Assembly: GCF_005280255.1 (NCBI RefSeq)
Contig: NZ_CP040018.1
Coordinates: 2,852,001-2,916,000, forward strand
Source of the DNA: Arthrobacter sp. 24S4-2
Lineage (GTDB): Bacteria > Actinomycetota > Actinomycetes > Actinomycetales > Micrococcaceae
Length of the DNA: 64,000 bases
Direction: 5' to 3'
Shown: in pieces, positions 44,500 to 53,191 of the stretch
Numbering within the stretch: the stretch's first letter is position 1
Layout of the letters: each line of letters starts with the position of its first letter
Notes under the pieces: generated by a model
What the model saw: the letters and a program-made list of their open reading frames with translations, nothing else
Told to the model about the DNA's origin: nothing
Database searches by the model: none
Program-made: the position numbers and the translations under genes

Positions 44500-45467
44500 A
44501 TGGGACATCGCCTTGCCATTCTGGACGACTACCAGTCCGCCGCACGCGGCTTCGCTGACTGGGGCCGGCTCGACGGCGTCGACGTCACGGTCTTCAGCCA
44601 ACCCTTCAGCAGCGATGCCGAAACGGCAGCCACGCTGCGCGATTTCGACATCATCATCGCCATGCGGGAACGCACGGCCTTCCGCCGCGAGCGCCTCGGG
44701 CAGTTGCCCCGGCTGAAGCTGCTCATCACCACCGGCATGGCCAATGACTCCATCGACCTGCAGGCGGCGGCGGACCAGGGCATCACGGTCTGCGGCACCA
44801 GCGGGTCACCCACAGCAGCTCCGGAACTGACATGGGCCCTGGTGCTGGCCTGGGCCCGGAGCGTGCCGTTCGAAGACAGCAGGCTCCGGGACGGGAACTG
44901 GCAGAGCACGGTGGGCTTCGAACTCTCCGGCAAGACGCTCGGTGTGCTGGGGCTGGGCAGGATCGGACGCCGCATCGCCGGTTATGGACAGGCCTTCGGA
45001 ATGGACGTCATCGCCTGGAGCCCCAACCTCTCGGAGGAAGCAGCAGCCGCGGCCGGCGCCCGCAAGGTCGCCAAGGACGAACTGTTCCGGGAGGCCGACG
45101 TCGTCTCCGTCCATGTGCGCCTCTCCGACCGTTCCCGGGGCGTGGTGGGTGAACAGGAACTTCGCCTCCTGGGACCCCGCGGCCTCCTGGTGAACACGGC
45201 CCGCGGCCCGCTGGTCGACGAGGGCGCCCTAGTCAGTGGACTGAACGAGGCTGGCTCGGTGGCGCAGCCCTGGACGTTTACGACACCGAGCCTCTGCCGG
45301 CCGGGCACCCCCTGCTGGCGGCGCCGCGCACTGTCCTGACCCCGCATCTGGGCTACGTCACGGCCGAAAGTTACGCCGTGTTCTACGGTGAGGCCTTCGA
45401 GGACGTCCAGGCGTGGCTCGGTGGCAGCCCGGTCCGCGTCCTGGCCCCGATCCCAGGCGCCAGGTAG
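44500..45467 (+). pseudogene. D-2-hydroxyacid dehydrogenase, one frameshift
   Basis: The frame gives an NAD-dependent hydroxyacid dehydrogenase: RLAILDDYQSAARGFADWGR, LLITTGMANDSIDLQAAADQ, GKTLGVLGLGRIGRRIAGYG, LLVNTARGPLVDEGALVSGL. It goes out of frame after NEAGS. One added G at 45249-45250 gives LNEGWLGGAALDVYDTEPLP, then TPHLGYVTAESYAVFYGEAF, completing the catalytic Arg-Glu-His set and 323 codons. It is the last gene of the MFS/DUF1445 operon and probably oxidises or reduces the hydroxy acid involved. The lesion may be a sequence error. Confidence 0.82.
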
Positions 45468-45492
45468 ATCCCGGTCCCGGGAGCCAAGCAGC

Positions 45493-45663
45493 TTACGCCG
45501 TGGCTTCCCATTCGCCTTTCTCGGCGATGTAGACAATCCAGTAGCCGCCGGCGGCACCATCCACGTCGGTGCGGTAACTGACCCAGGTCCGGTCACCATC
45601 CCGGGGCGGGCGCATTATCTGCACAGTACCGGGCGATGATGGCGTAACCAGCTCTGCGGACAT
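45493..45663 (-). CDS. Small hypothetical protein
   Basis: The 56-residue frame starts at ATG 45663 with GAAGGGA upstream (a longer one begins at 45678). Sequence features: PRDGDRTWVSYRTDVDGAAG and YWIVYIAEKGEWEATA, a beta-rich aromatic tail. It converges on the hydroxyacid dehydrogenase gene. No known family recognised. Confidence 0.55.
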   Translation of the reverse strand: MSAELVTPSSPGTVQIMRPPRDGDRTWVSYRTDVDGAAGGYWIVYIAEKGEWEATA

Positions 45664-45807
45664 CGGCCGTCCCTTCATGCGTGACGATCCCGGAAGAGCG
45701 TCCGGGCCGCCCTGACGGGCGTGCCGCGGACCCCCCTTGGGCTTGACTATTCACATCCTACTGCGAGAAAGACCGGTCTGTCTCAAGGGTCTGCCTCTAC
45801 CGCGGTG

Positions 45808-46665
45808 TCACTCCGCGAGCGGACGCAGGGCGTCAAGCAGCGGGGTTGTGGGCCGGCCGGCCAGGCGGGATAGGTCGCCGGTGGTCAGGGCCAATGCCCC
45901 TTGCCGGATGTTCCCGTCCAGGGCTGCGAGGAATCCGGCCGTTGCCGGGTCGAGCCCCGCGGCCTCAAGGGCCGAAGCGTGATCTTCGGTGGACAGCGTG
46001 CGATAATCCACGCTGCGCCCCAGGACTGTGGAGAGGGCTGACGCGAGCTCCTCGAAGCTCCAGGCGTAGTCGCCGGACAGTTCATAGACCTGGCCTTCAT
46101 GCCCGGGAGTAGTCAGGACGGCGGCAATGGCGGCCGCGTAGTCCGCGCGGGTTGCGCTGGCCACACGCCCCTCCCCGGCGCTCGCCAGCAGCGTCCCTGT
46201 CTCACGGGCCGTGTGCAGGGCCGGAGCATAGTTTTCCGTGTACCACCCGTTGCGAAGGAAGGTAAAGGGCAGGCCGCTGGCGCGGATGTACTCCTCGGCC
46301 TTCACGTGGTCAGGCGCCAGAATAATCGGCGTGGTGTCCGCCGCCAGGACGCTGGTATACAGGATGCGGCCAACCTTGGCCCGCACCGCGGCATCGATGA
46401 CCGTCTGGTGCTGCGTGGTGCGGTTCTGAATGTCGTTGCCCGAAATGAGCAGTAGCGTGTCGCCTTCGCCCAAGGCAGCGTCGACACTGGCCGGATCGTC
46501 GTAGTCAACCGGTGCCGTCCTGACCCCTCTGCCCGCCAGGTCGGCGAGCAGCCTGGCCGACCTCCCGGCAGCAACGATCTCGCCGGCCGGCGTGCCGCGG
46601 CGCAGCAACTCCTCCACGACGAGTCGTCCCAGCTGGCCGGTGGCTCCCGCAATAACAATGGACAC
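45808..46665 (-). CDS. NmrA-like NAD(P)H-binding reductase (quinone oxidoreductase 2 type)
   Basis: From GTG 46665 (AAGGAG nine bases upstream) the 285-residue protein begins MSIVIAGATGQLGRLVVEEL, the GxxGxxG dinucleotide site. It continues with LLLISGNDIQNRTTQHQTVI, ILYTSVLAADTTPIILAPDH and FLRNGWYTENY, matching the QorB/NmrA group of NADPH-dependent quinone or redox-sensing proteins. It lacks the SDR catalytic Tyr-x3-Lys. The gene stands alone. Confidence 0.86.
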   Translation of the reverse strand: MSIVIAGATGQLGRLVVEELLRRGTPAGEIVAAGRSARLLADLAGRGVRTAPVDYDDPASVDAALGEGDTLLLISGNDIQNRTTQHQTVIDAAVRAKVGRILYTSVLAADTTPIILAPDHVKAEEYIRASGLPFTFLRNGWYTENYAPALHTARETGTLLASAGEGRVASATRADYAAAIAAVLTTPGHEGQVYELSGDYAWSFEELASALSTVLGRSVDYRTLSTEDHASALEAAGLDPATAGFLAALDGNIRQGALALTTGDLSRLAGRPTTPLLDALRPLAE

Positions 46666-46796
46666 GATATTCTCCTTGGTTCCTGGGCGCCCGGACGGGG
46701 CGCCTTCAGTTATGGCCAACCGCCCGCGGAAGGGAACCATTCCGTCTCCGGATCACGCACTTTGAAGTGCAATAGGCACCTGCAGGTAAGCAATGG

Positions 46797-47640
46797 CTAG
46801 CTGTTGACACGCATCACGCCGTCTTCAGCAACTGCACGGACAGCAGGTCCCGGTGATGCATCCGGGTCGGGCGTGGACAGCAAAAACCAGCTGGCCGCCG
46901 TCGTGGTTCCGCACCTGACCGGGAACTTCGAAATCGACGACCTCTTCCTCACCGTCCCGGACGCAGCGGACTGGGCCGGACAGCGGCACGCCGTTAAGCC
47001 GGAGTTCGTGCGCGCGGTCCCCGGCGGCGCGGGACCGTACACGCAGCAGGGTGGCCCGGGCCTCCGGGTCGGCAAGGGTGTAGGAGAACCAGCCGGTCGC
47101 GCTGCGCCAGTGGATGCCCTCCCGGCCGGCGGCCCGGGTCGAATCGCCGGTGAAGGAGTGGTCGGACTCGGGCTGTTGTTCCCCGGCCACCACGGCGTCG
47201 ATGATTTCACCCTGCGCTGCGGTTGCCTGGTCCAGTGCTCGGAGCTCCGCAAAGCGCTCGCCGCCCGGGCCGTGGGCCAGTAAACCGTGTACCGCTCATT
47301 GTGAATGCCGGCGAACGGCTCCAGCAGGACCCTCCGGGTACCGCCGTCGCTGTCCACCGCGGTGAGTTCCGCAGTGATCGCGGCCCGGTCGCTAAGCGCC
47401 ACCGCGTTCAGCGGATCAGGTGCGGCCACCACCGGCGTTCCGGCCAGGGGGAGAAGCGTCCCGGCCGGGACATGCCCCATACGTTCGTCGGGAGCCTCGC
47501 CTCGGTGGGTACTGCCGCAGTGATCTGCAGTGTGGCGACGCCGGTGTGAGGGAAGGCGGTCTCAAGCCGGACTGTGATCCCTCGCTCTGCCCAGTCCAGC
47601 ACCGAGGCCGCATAGAGGTTCACGGACAGGGCGTCTCTGA
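46797..47640 (-). pseudogene. Decayed GH127-type beta-L-arabinofuranosidase C-terminal region
   Basis: Pieces of one protein lie in different minus frames: DALSVNLYAASVLDWAERGITVR and QTAFPH-type strands, then GTLLPLAGTPVVAAPDPLNA, RRVLLEPFAGIHNERYTVYW, then LRALDQATAAQGEIIDAVVA and SFTGDSTRAAGREGIHWRSA. The PFxxIHxERYxxYW block and the DHSFTGD region fit GH127/DUF1680 enzymes, whose catalytic N-terminal barrel (~400 residues) is absent. At least three frame changes occur (near 47460, 47270 and 46850). The gene is dead; family assignment is by motif memory. Confidence 0.6.
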
Positions 47641-47823
47641 CCGTGGTAGCTGCATCCCGCTGGGTTGGAAGTGCGCGAGCAGTTCGTCGTAGCCGCCGAT
47701 ATTTGTTGGTGGAAAGTTGGGCCGTTGCCCATCCGCCAGCCGGTATTCGGCGTGGCGCCTTGGCATGCCCGGAGACAGTTCTTGCAGCGGTTCGGCGGAA
47801 TCCTGCGGATCGCTCATGTCCAC
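47620..47823 (-). CDS. Short reading frame at the 5' side of the GH127 remnant
   Basis: A 67-residue frame (inner ATG at 47817) reads SDPQDSAEPLQELSPGMPRR, then NFPPTNIGGYDELLAHFQPS. It overlaps the first GH127 piece in another frame. It may be the original N-terminus joined to the C-terminus by a deletion, or an unrelated remnant. Not recognised. Confidence 0.3.
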   Translation of the reverse strand: MDMSDPQDSAEPLQELSPGMPRRHAEYRLADGQRPNFPPTNIGGYDELLAHFQPSGMQLPRSETPCP

Positions 47824-47890
47824 AGCGTACGCTTGCAGGCTTCAGCCAATGGCTGGTCCGTGGCGGCGCGTATCGTAGTCCCGCCAGACA

Positions 47891-48046
47891 TCAGGGGATG
47901 ACCCTTGAGTCGATTCCCGCTCGCGGCCCTTGGAGGACGTTGAGCCGGAAAGGCCGGTGATCGCGCTGCGCCATCATGACGTGGCGCAGGACGGCGCTCC
48001 CGAGACCCTGACCTTGGTACTCAGGGGCCACATAGAAGTGAGGCAT
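47891..48046 (-). pseudogene. C-terminal remnant of a GNAT acetyltransferase
   Basis: The 51-codon frame MPHFYVAPEYQGQGLGSAVL followed by RHVMMAQRDHRPFRLNVLQG is the acetyl-CoA-binding motif A (Q-x-x-G-x-G/A) and the following helix of a GNAT enzyme. The first ~90 residues are missing because the helicase gene occupies that side. It is probably nonfunctional. Confidence 0.55.
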
Positions 48047-50759
48047 GTCGTTATTGAAGCACAATGGAGGCGTGACTTCTCCGCTCCTCCCTCCGGCTGC
48101 CGCACGTCCCAACGCACCCTTCGACCTGGGTGCCATCGGCGCGGGCCTGGCGTTTGCCGAATCGTTGGGAGGACTCGCCGAGGCCCTGCGAGCGGGCGCT
48201 CCGGCCGGAACGGCGGTGGTCCAGGCGCCTCCGGGCACGGGCAAGACCACCCTCGTTCCGCCGCTGCTCGCCAATCTTGCGGCCGAAGCCGCCTCCGGCC
48301 ACGCAGGTGGTGCGGGAGCCGGACGGAGGGGCAGCCGGCCGCGCGTCGTCGTCACCCAGCCGCGCCGCGTGGCCGCCCGCTCGGCGGCACGGCGGCTGGC
48401 TGCCCTGGACGGGAGCCGCCTTGGCGACTGGATCGGCTTCACGGTCCGCGGGGAGCGCCAAGCCGGCCCCGACACGCTGATTGAGTTCGTCACCCCCGGC
48501 ATCCTGCTGCAGCGGCTTCTCGCGGATCCGGGCCTGGAGACAGTGGACGCAGTGATCCTCGACGAGGTCCACGAACGCGGGCTGGAGACTGACCTGCTGC
48601 TCGGCATGCTCGTGGAGGTCCGAGAACTGCGCGGCGACCTCACGCTCGTCGCGATGTCCGCCACGCTGGACGCACCCCGCTTCGCCGCCCTGATCGGCTC
48701 AGGGCAGGGTGTGAACCACGACGGCGGCGGCCCGGCTCCCGTCGTCGACTGTCCTTCCGCGTTGTACCCACTGGACACTGTCTGGGCACCGGCGGCGGTG
48801 CCGCGGCTGGATACCCGGGGAGTGACCCGTGGCTTCCTGGACCATGTGGCTGACACGGCTGCGGCAAGGCACGCTGAAGCACTCGCAGCGGACGCAGGGG
48901 TGGACGCACTGGTGTTCGTTCCGGGGGCGCGGGAAGTGGCTCATGTTGCAGCCCGCCTCCGTAGCCGGTCAGCGGCTGAAGTGCTGGAGCTGCACGGACA
49001 GGCCAGCCCGACGGAGCAGGACCGTGCCGTGGCGGGGCGGGAGCCTGGCGGACGTGCCCGGATTATCGTTTCCACTGCGCTGGCCGAATCCTCCCTCACG
49101 GTCCCGGGAGTCCGGCTTGTGATCGACTCCGGGCTGTCCCGGGAGCCGCGGCGCGACACGAACCGTGGCATGTCCGGGTTGGTCACCGTGTCCTGCTCCC
49201 GGGCATCCGCCGAACAGCGCGCCGGACGGGCCGCCCGCCAAGGCCCGGGCAGGGTGGTCCGCTGTTATGACCAGAAGACGTTCGGTGCAGCCCCTGCCCA
49301 TCAGACCGCGGAAATCGCGGTGGCTGATCTCACGGGAGCAGCGCTGGTCCTGGCTTGCTGGGGCTCGCCAGGCGGAAGGGGTCTGGCGCTTCCGGATGCG
49401 CCGCCGCGGGCGGCGATGGGGGAAGCCGTGGAAGTCTTGCGCGAGCTGGGCGCTGTGGGACCGGACGGTCATGCCACGGACCTCGGAAAAACGCTGGCCA
49501 AGGTTCCCGCCGATCCACGTCTGGCACGGGCGCTGCTGGACGGCGCCGCAGCCGTAGGCCACCGCACTGCGGCGGAGACCGTGGCCGTCGTGGCCGGGGA
49601 CCAGCGTGCACCCGGCGCTGACCTGACCCGGCTGCTGGCCTCACTCCGGTCGGGTAAGGACCCGGGTTCAAGGCGTTGGGCGGAGGACGTCCGGCGGATG
49701 GAGGCCATCGCGCGCCAGCAGACTGCCGCCGTCGAACGCTCCGGACCCCGTTTGCCAGTGACCGGTGCGGAGGCGGTCGGTTTCGTCGTGGCGCTTGCGT
49801 TCCCGGACCGGGTGGCGCGCCGTGTCCCTGGTGCGGGGGAGCGGTACCTGCTGTCGTCCGGGACGCGGGCGGGCCTGCCCGCCGGCAGCGGGCTGTCCGG
49901 GCATGAGTGGCTGGCGGTTGCGGAAGTGTCGCGCGCCGAAGGGCGGGACGCCGCGGGAACAGGCGCCGTCATCCGGTCCGCGGCGCCGTTGACCGCCGAC
50001 ACAGCGGAAGCCGCCGCCCGGCACCTCATGGGTGTAACCGTGGAAGCCGGGTTCAGCCAGGGTCGGGTCTCGGCCCGGCGGGAACGGCGGCTGGGTGCCA
50101 TCATGTTGTCCTCAACGCCGGTGCGGCCGTCCGCTCATGAGGGCCGGGCCGCGGTGGCGCGTGAACTGGCCAAGGAAGGGCTGGGCGCCATCGGCTGGTC
50201 GACGGCGGCCGACGCCCTGCGCCGCCGGCTCGCATTGCTGTTCCGGGAACTCGGAGATCCGTGGCCGGATGTGTCCGAGCAGGCCCTGCTTTCGCGGTTG
50301 GACGACTGGCTGGCACCGGAACTTGAGGCGCTGGCCAGCGGTGCAGCCACCGCCGGGATCGACCTGACCGAGCCGCTGCGCCGGCTGCTGCCGTGGCCGG
50401 ACGCGGCCCGGCTCGGCGAGTTGGCGCCGGAGTCGCTGGAGGTGCCGAGTGGTTCGCGGGTCAGGATTGGCTACCCGGAAACCGGGCACGACGACGGCAG
50501 GCCGGTCGTGGCGGTCAAGCTCCAGGAATGCTTTGGCTGGGCAGAGACACCCCGGTTGGTGGGCGGCAGGGTCCCGGTGCTGTTCCACCTGCTGTCGCCT
50601 GCCCGGCGTCCCTTGGCCGTAACGGATGACCTCGCGTCGTTCTGGTCCGGACCCTATGCTCAGGTGCGCGCGGAGATGCGGGGCCGCTATCCGAAGCATC
50701 CGTGGCCGGAGGATCCCTGGGCAGCGCCGGCGACTGCCCGGACCAAGAGCAGGATGTAG
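48045..50759 (+). CDS. hrpB: ATP-dependent helicase HrpB
   Basis: The 904-residue DEAH-box protein has Walker A QAPPGTGKTTLVPPLL, motif Ia TQPRRVAARSAARRLA, DEVHERGLETDLLLG (DEVH box), SATLDAPRF (motif III), STALAESSLTVPGVRLVIDS and SAEQRAGRAARQGPGRVVRC (motif VI). The C-terminal HrpB domain ends with FWSGPYAQVRAEMRGRYPKH. It would unwind RNA with ATP. The start is uncertain: ATG 48045 or GTG 48072, the latter with GGAGG unusually close. The gene begins where a GNAT gene on the other strand is cut off. Confidence 0.92.
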   Translation: MSLLKHNGGVTSPLLPPAAARPNAPFDLGAIGAGLAFAESLGGLAEALRAGAPAGTAVVQAPPGTGKTTLVPPLLANLAAEAASGHAGGAGAGRRGSRPRVVVTQPRRVAARSAARRLAALDGSRLGDWIGFTVRGERQAGPDTLIEFVTPGILLQRLLADPGLETVDAVILDEVHERGLETDLLLGMLVEVRELRGDLTLVAMSATLDAPRFAALIGSGQGVNHDGGGPAPVVDCPSALYPLDTVWAPAAVPRLDTRGVTRGFLDHVADTAAARHAEALAADAGVDALVFVPGAREVAHVAARLRSRSAAEVLELHGQASPTEQDRAVAGREPGGRARIIVSTALAESSLTVPGVRLVIDSGLSREPRRDTNRGMSGLVTVSCSRASAEQRAGRAARQGPGRVVRCYDQKTFGAAPAHQTAEIAVADLTGAALVLACWGSPGGRGLALPDAPPRAAMGEAVEVLRELGAVGPDGHATDLGKTLAKVPADPRLARALLDGAAAVGHRTAAETVAVVAGDQRAPGADLTRLLASLRSGKDPGSRRWAEDVRRMEAIARQQTAAVERSGPRLPVTGAEAVGFVVALAFPDRVARRVPGAGERYLLSSGTRAGLPAGSGLSGHEWLAVAEVSRAEGRDAAGTGAVIRSAAPLTADTAEAAARHLMGVTVEAGFSQGRVSARRERRLGAIMLSSTPVRPSAHEGRAAVARELAKEGLGAIGWSTAADALRRRLALLFRELGDPWPDVSEQALLSRLDDWLAPELEALASGAATAGIDLTEPLRRLLPWPDAARLGELAPESLEVPSGSRVRIGYPETGHDDGRPVVAVKLQECFGWAETPRLVGGRVPVLFHLLSPARRPLAVTDDLASFWSGPYAQVRAEMRGRYPKHPWPEDPWAAPATARTKSRM

Positions 50760-50781
50760 CTGGCCGGGTTAAGCTGGCACC

Positions 50782-51207
50782 ATGAAGCCTCGCGGCGTTC
50801 TCCTGCTGCTTGCTGTGGCCGTGGTTGCCGCCGCCCTGGCACTAGCCCTGCTGGGCCGTATGGCTGGGGTGGGCCGGGCGTGTCCGGCGATGGGATACGC
50901 CTACGAGGGTGATGTGGAGCTGGTCTTTTCCTCGCCGCCGGAGTCCGTTGCGGCCTGTTTCGGGGATGGCTGCGCCCCTCGGCAGGTGGAGAGAAACCCG
51001 GAGGGGAAATGGCTGGTGCCGCAGTCCCCGCCCTACCTGACCCCGCCGGTCGGTGTCACCTCGATATATGTGGAGGCAGTGGCCATGTCCGGTGGCCGGA
51101 TAGCCCGTGAGCTGCCGATAGAAACGGAATCAACCGGTGAGCACCCCTTCGGAGCCGACTGCGGCGGACCCTTCACCTTCAAGCCCGTGCTCGTCACCCT
51201 TGACTGA
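50782..51207 (+). CDS. Membrane-anchored secreted protein, unknown function
   Basis: The 141-residue protein has an uncleaved-looking N-terminal helix (GVLLLLAVAVVAAALALALL) and an extracytoplasmic domain with four cysteines (GRACPAMGYAYEG, AACFGDGCAPRQV, GADCGGPFTFKPV), probably disulphide paired. It has beta-rich composition and no recognised domain. It starts 22 bases after hrpB. Confidence 0.65.
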   Translation: MKPRGVLLLLAVAVVAAALALALLGRMAGVGRACPAMGYAYEGDVELVFSSPPESVAACFGDGCAPRQVERNPEGKWLVPQSPPYLTPPVGVTSIYVEAVAMSGGRIARELPIETESTGEHPFGADCGGPFTFKPVLVTLD

Positions 51208-51266
51208 GTGCATCCGGATTCGTGATCAACTGTGACCGTTGGCCTGGAATGGCGGTTCTTCCGCGC

Positions 51267-51734
51267 CTAGAGCCGGAGCGTGACGCCCTCGGCGGTGCAG
51301 GTGCCAGCGGTGTCGAAGACGGCATCGCGGACGGCATTCTTGGATTCCTGTTCCGGCTGGCCGCCGTGTTGGGCGGTCCCCGAGTGGTCAATGGCGAGGA
51401 GGCTCAAGGCCGCGAAGAGGCGCCGCACGCTCCCTGGGACGGCGTCCTTGGCGTCCTCGGACTTGAGGTAGATGTCCTCATAGGCGTTGGAGTCGTTGCC
51501 CGGCACGGCCTTGTACTCCGCGTAGAGCGCGTTGAAGGTTTCGCATGCGTCCTTGACGCTGCCGTCCGCCACCGCGGACGATGACGATTCCGCCGGCGAC
51601 GCCGGCGCCTTGGCGGTGGTTTCGGAAACGGCTTCGGATGTCGGGTGGGCCGGTGCCGGGTTTGAGGCGCATGCCGTCAGACCGGCGAGTCCGGCGAACA
51701 GTGCGATGGTTGCGGCGGCGAGGATTCTCTTCAC
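51267..51734 (-). CDS. Lipoprotein with Cys-bracketed helical domain
   Basis: A signal with lipobox LTAC (Cys22), a Ser/Pro/Ala linker (TTAKAPASPAESSSSAVADG) and a domain starting VKDACETFNALYAEYKAVPG and ending DTAGTCTAEGVTLRL. The Cys near each end of the domain and its helical content resemble the small lipoprotein at 19408-19746, suggesting a related family of cell-surface lipoproteins. Function unknown. Confidence 0.72.
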   Translation of the reverse strand: MKRILAAATIALFAGLAGLTACASNPAPAHPTSEAVSETTAKAPASPAESSSSAVADGSVKDACETFNALYAEYKAVPGNDSNAYEDIYLKSEDAKDAVPGSVRRLFAALSLLAIDHSGTAQHGGQPEQESKNAVRDAVFDTAGTCTAEGVTLRL

Positions 51735-51782
51735 GATGTTGCTCCTGTGGTGTCGCTGACGGGTGGGGGGAAGATCTTCGGC

Positions 51783-52223
51783 TCAGCCCAGCAAGATCCC
51801 GATGAACCAGAACGAGGCAAGGGCGAGAAGGGCGAAGAAGGGGGTCATGCAGCCGATGACAATTTTTGACGGCGACGCGACTTGGAATGACTGGTTCGGG
51901 TCCACCGGGTTATAGGCCACTTCCAGGAAGGATCCGGGCGCCGGCGGGCCGCCGTAGGAAACCTCGGATTCCCCGGCGTACAGGGTGCCGCGGAGGTCAA
52001 AGAACTGGTAGGTCGGCCAGTATCGGAGGCTTCGGGTGGTGTTGCCTCCGCCGTTGCTCCAGCCTTGCCGGCTGCCGGTCACGGTGGCCTGGGCCTTTGG
52101 CCAGCTGGCGATCAGCCGCTCCTGGCGCCTGGTCTTCCTCACCGTGTGGATGAGAGCCCAAATGGCTGCAGCCACGAACAAGCCCCAGACGATGTACAGC
52201 ACGATCTTCAAAGAGTCCCCCAA
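51783..52223 (-). CDS. DUF3592 membrane protein
   Basis: The 146-residue protein has a membrane helix at each end (LKIVLYIVWGLFVAAAIWAL and PFFALLALASFWFIGILLG). A beta-rich extracytoplasmic domain lies between them, with SWPKAQATVTGSRQG, YWPTYQFFDLRGTLY and PGSFLEVAYNPVDPNQSFQV, the standard DUF3592 pattern. Function of the family is unknown. It lies 48 bases upstream of the lipoprotein gene on the same strand. Confidence 0.8.
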   Translation of the reverse strand: MGDSLKIVLYIVWGLFVAAAIWALIHTVRKTRRQERLIASWPKAQATVTGSRQGWSNGGGNTTRSLRYWPTYQFFDLRGTLYAGESEVSYGGPPAPGSFLEVAYNPVDPNQSFQVASPSKIVIGCMTPFFALLALASFWFIGILLG

Positions 52224-52471
52224 ATATGTTCAACAAGCAGTATGTCAGCCTTCAGCGCTGAGTTGGCCGTTCCTTCCGGCTCCGCCAAGAGCTTTCCGGA
52301 TTCCGGGAAATGTTTCCAACGTCTATCGAAATGGGCCCCTGACCATGACGCCGGTGAAGGTTCCCAAACGGGCCGGTACGCGGCTGCTGGTATTGGTGGA
52401 AATCGCCACAAAGGGACGGGAATCGCTCGGATCACGGCCGGCATGGGCGGCGGAACCGATAACCTTTCGAG

Positions 52472-52956
52472 ATGCATGAGGATGATCGGCTTTCAATGGT
52501 CCGCTCGGGATACGACGTGGTTGCCGAGAGCTACGCGCGCTTGCTGCCTGATGCCAGCTTCGAGGCCTCGGCGGACCGGCGGATGATCGAAGCCTTCGCC
52601 ACCCCGACATGCACGTGGGCGGAGTCTTTGCCTGGTATTCGATTATCCATTCACTGCCAGCCGACCTCCCGCGCATCTTTGCCGAGTTCTTCCGAGTCCT
52701 TGTTCCCGGTGGCTATGTGCTGCTGAGCTTCCAGGTTAGGGAAGGGCCGCGGCATCTTTCGCACGCATACGGACATGACGTGTCCATGGACGCTCACCTA
52801 TTCACACCGGGATTCGTCACCGAGAACCTGACCGGGGCCGGATTCGACCTGGTTGAGCAGATGGAACGCGGACCCGGGTTACGCGAGAAGTCGCCCCAGG
52901 CGGTGCTGCTGGCTCGGCGCCCGCCCACGAACGGAGGCACGAACGGGCGATTCTGA
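52472..52956 (+). pseudogene. SAM-dependent methyltransferase with central deletion
   Basis: The 5' part (SGYDVVAESYARLLPDASFE, DRRMIEAFA) and the 3' part (GGVFAWYSIIHSLPADLPRI, FAEFFRVLVPGGYVLLSFQV, FDLVEQMERGPGLREKSPQA) are both typical of class I methyltransferases. The SAM-binding GxGxG region between them (~60 residues) is missing, and the two halves are in different frames. The deletion point is near 52600. The product cannot bind SAM. Confidence 0.75.
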
Positions 52957-53191
52957 GATGGGTAATCGTGTCCCGCTGATTGTCCCCCGCCATTATGGAC
53001 TTCGAGGGGCGTCCCGGATATGGGGAGTGTATATATCCCAATCCGGCCCGGATTCCGCCAAACGAACGGACAGCACAAGGGTCCGATCGCGCCGGTTGAA
53101 CCCGCCCGGTTCTTACGGATTCCTTAAGGGCAGGGGGCGAAACTGGTCATGGCGGCCAACCGTTCGCCGTCGCCTAAACGGGGAGATGCCC

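Noticed and set aside
47891..48856. 321-residue minus frame overlapping hrpB
   Set aside because: Only its last ~51 codons resemble a protein (GNAT motif A); the rest is antisense to the helicase.
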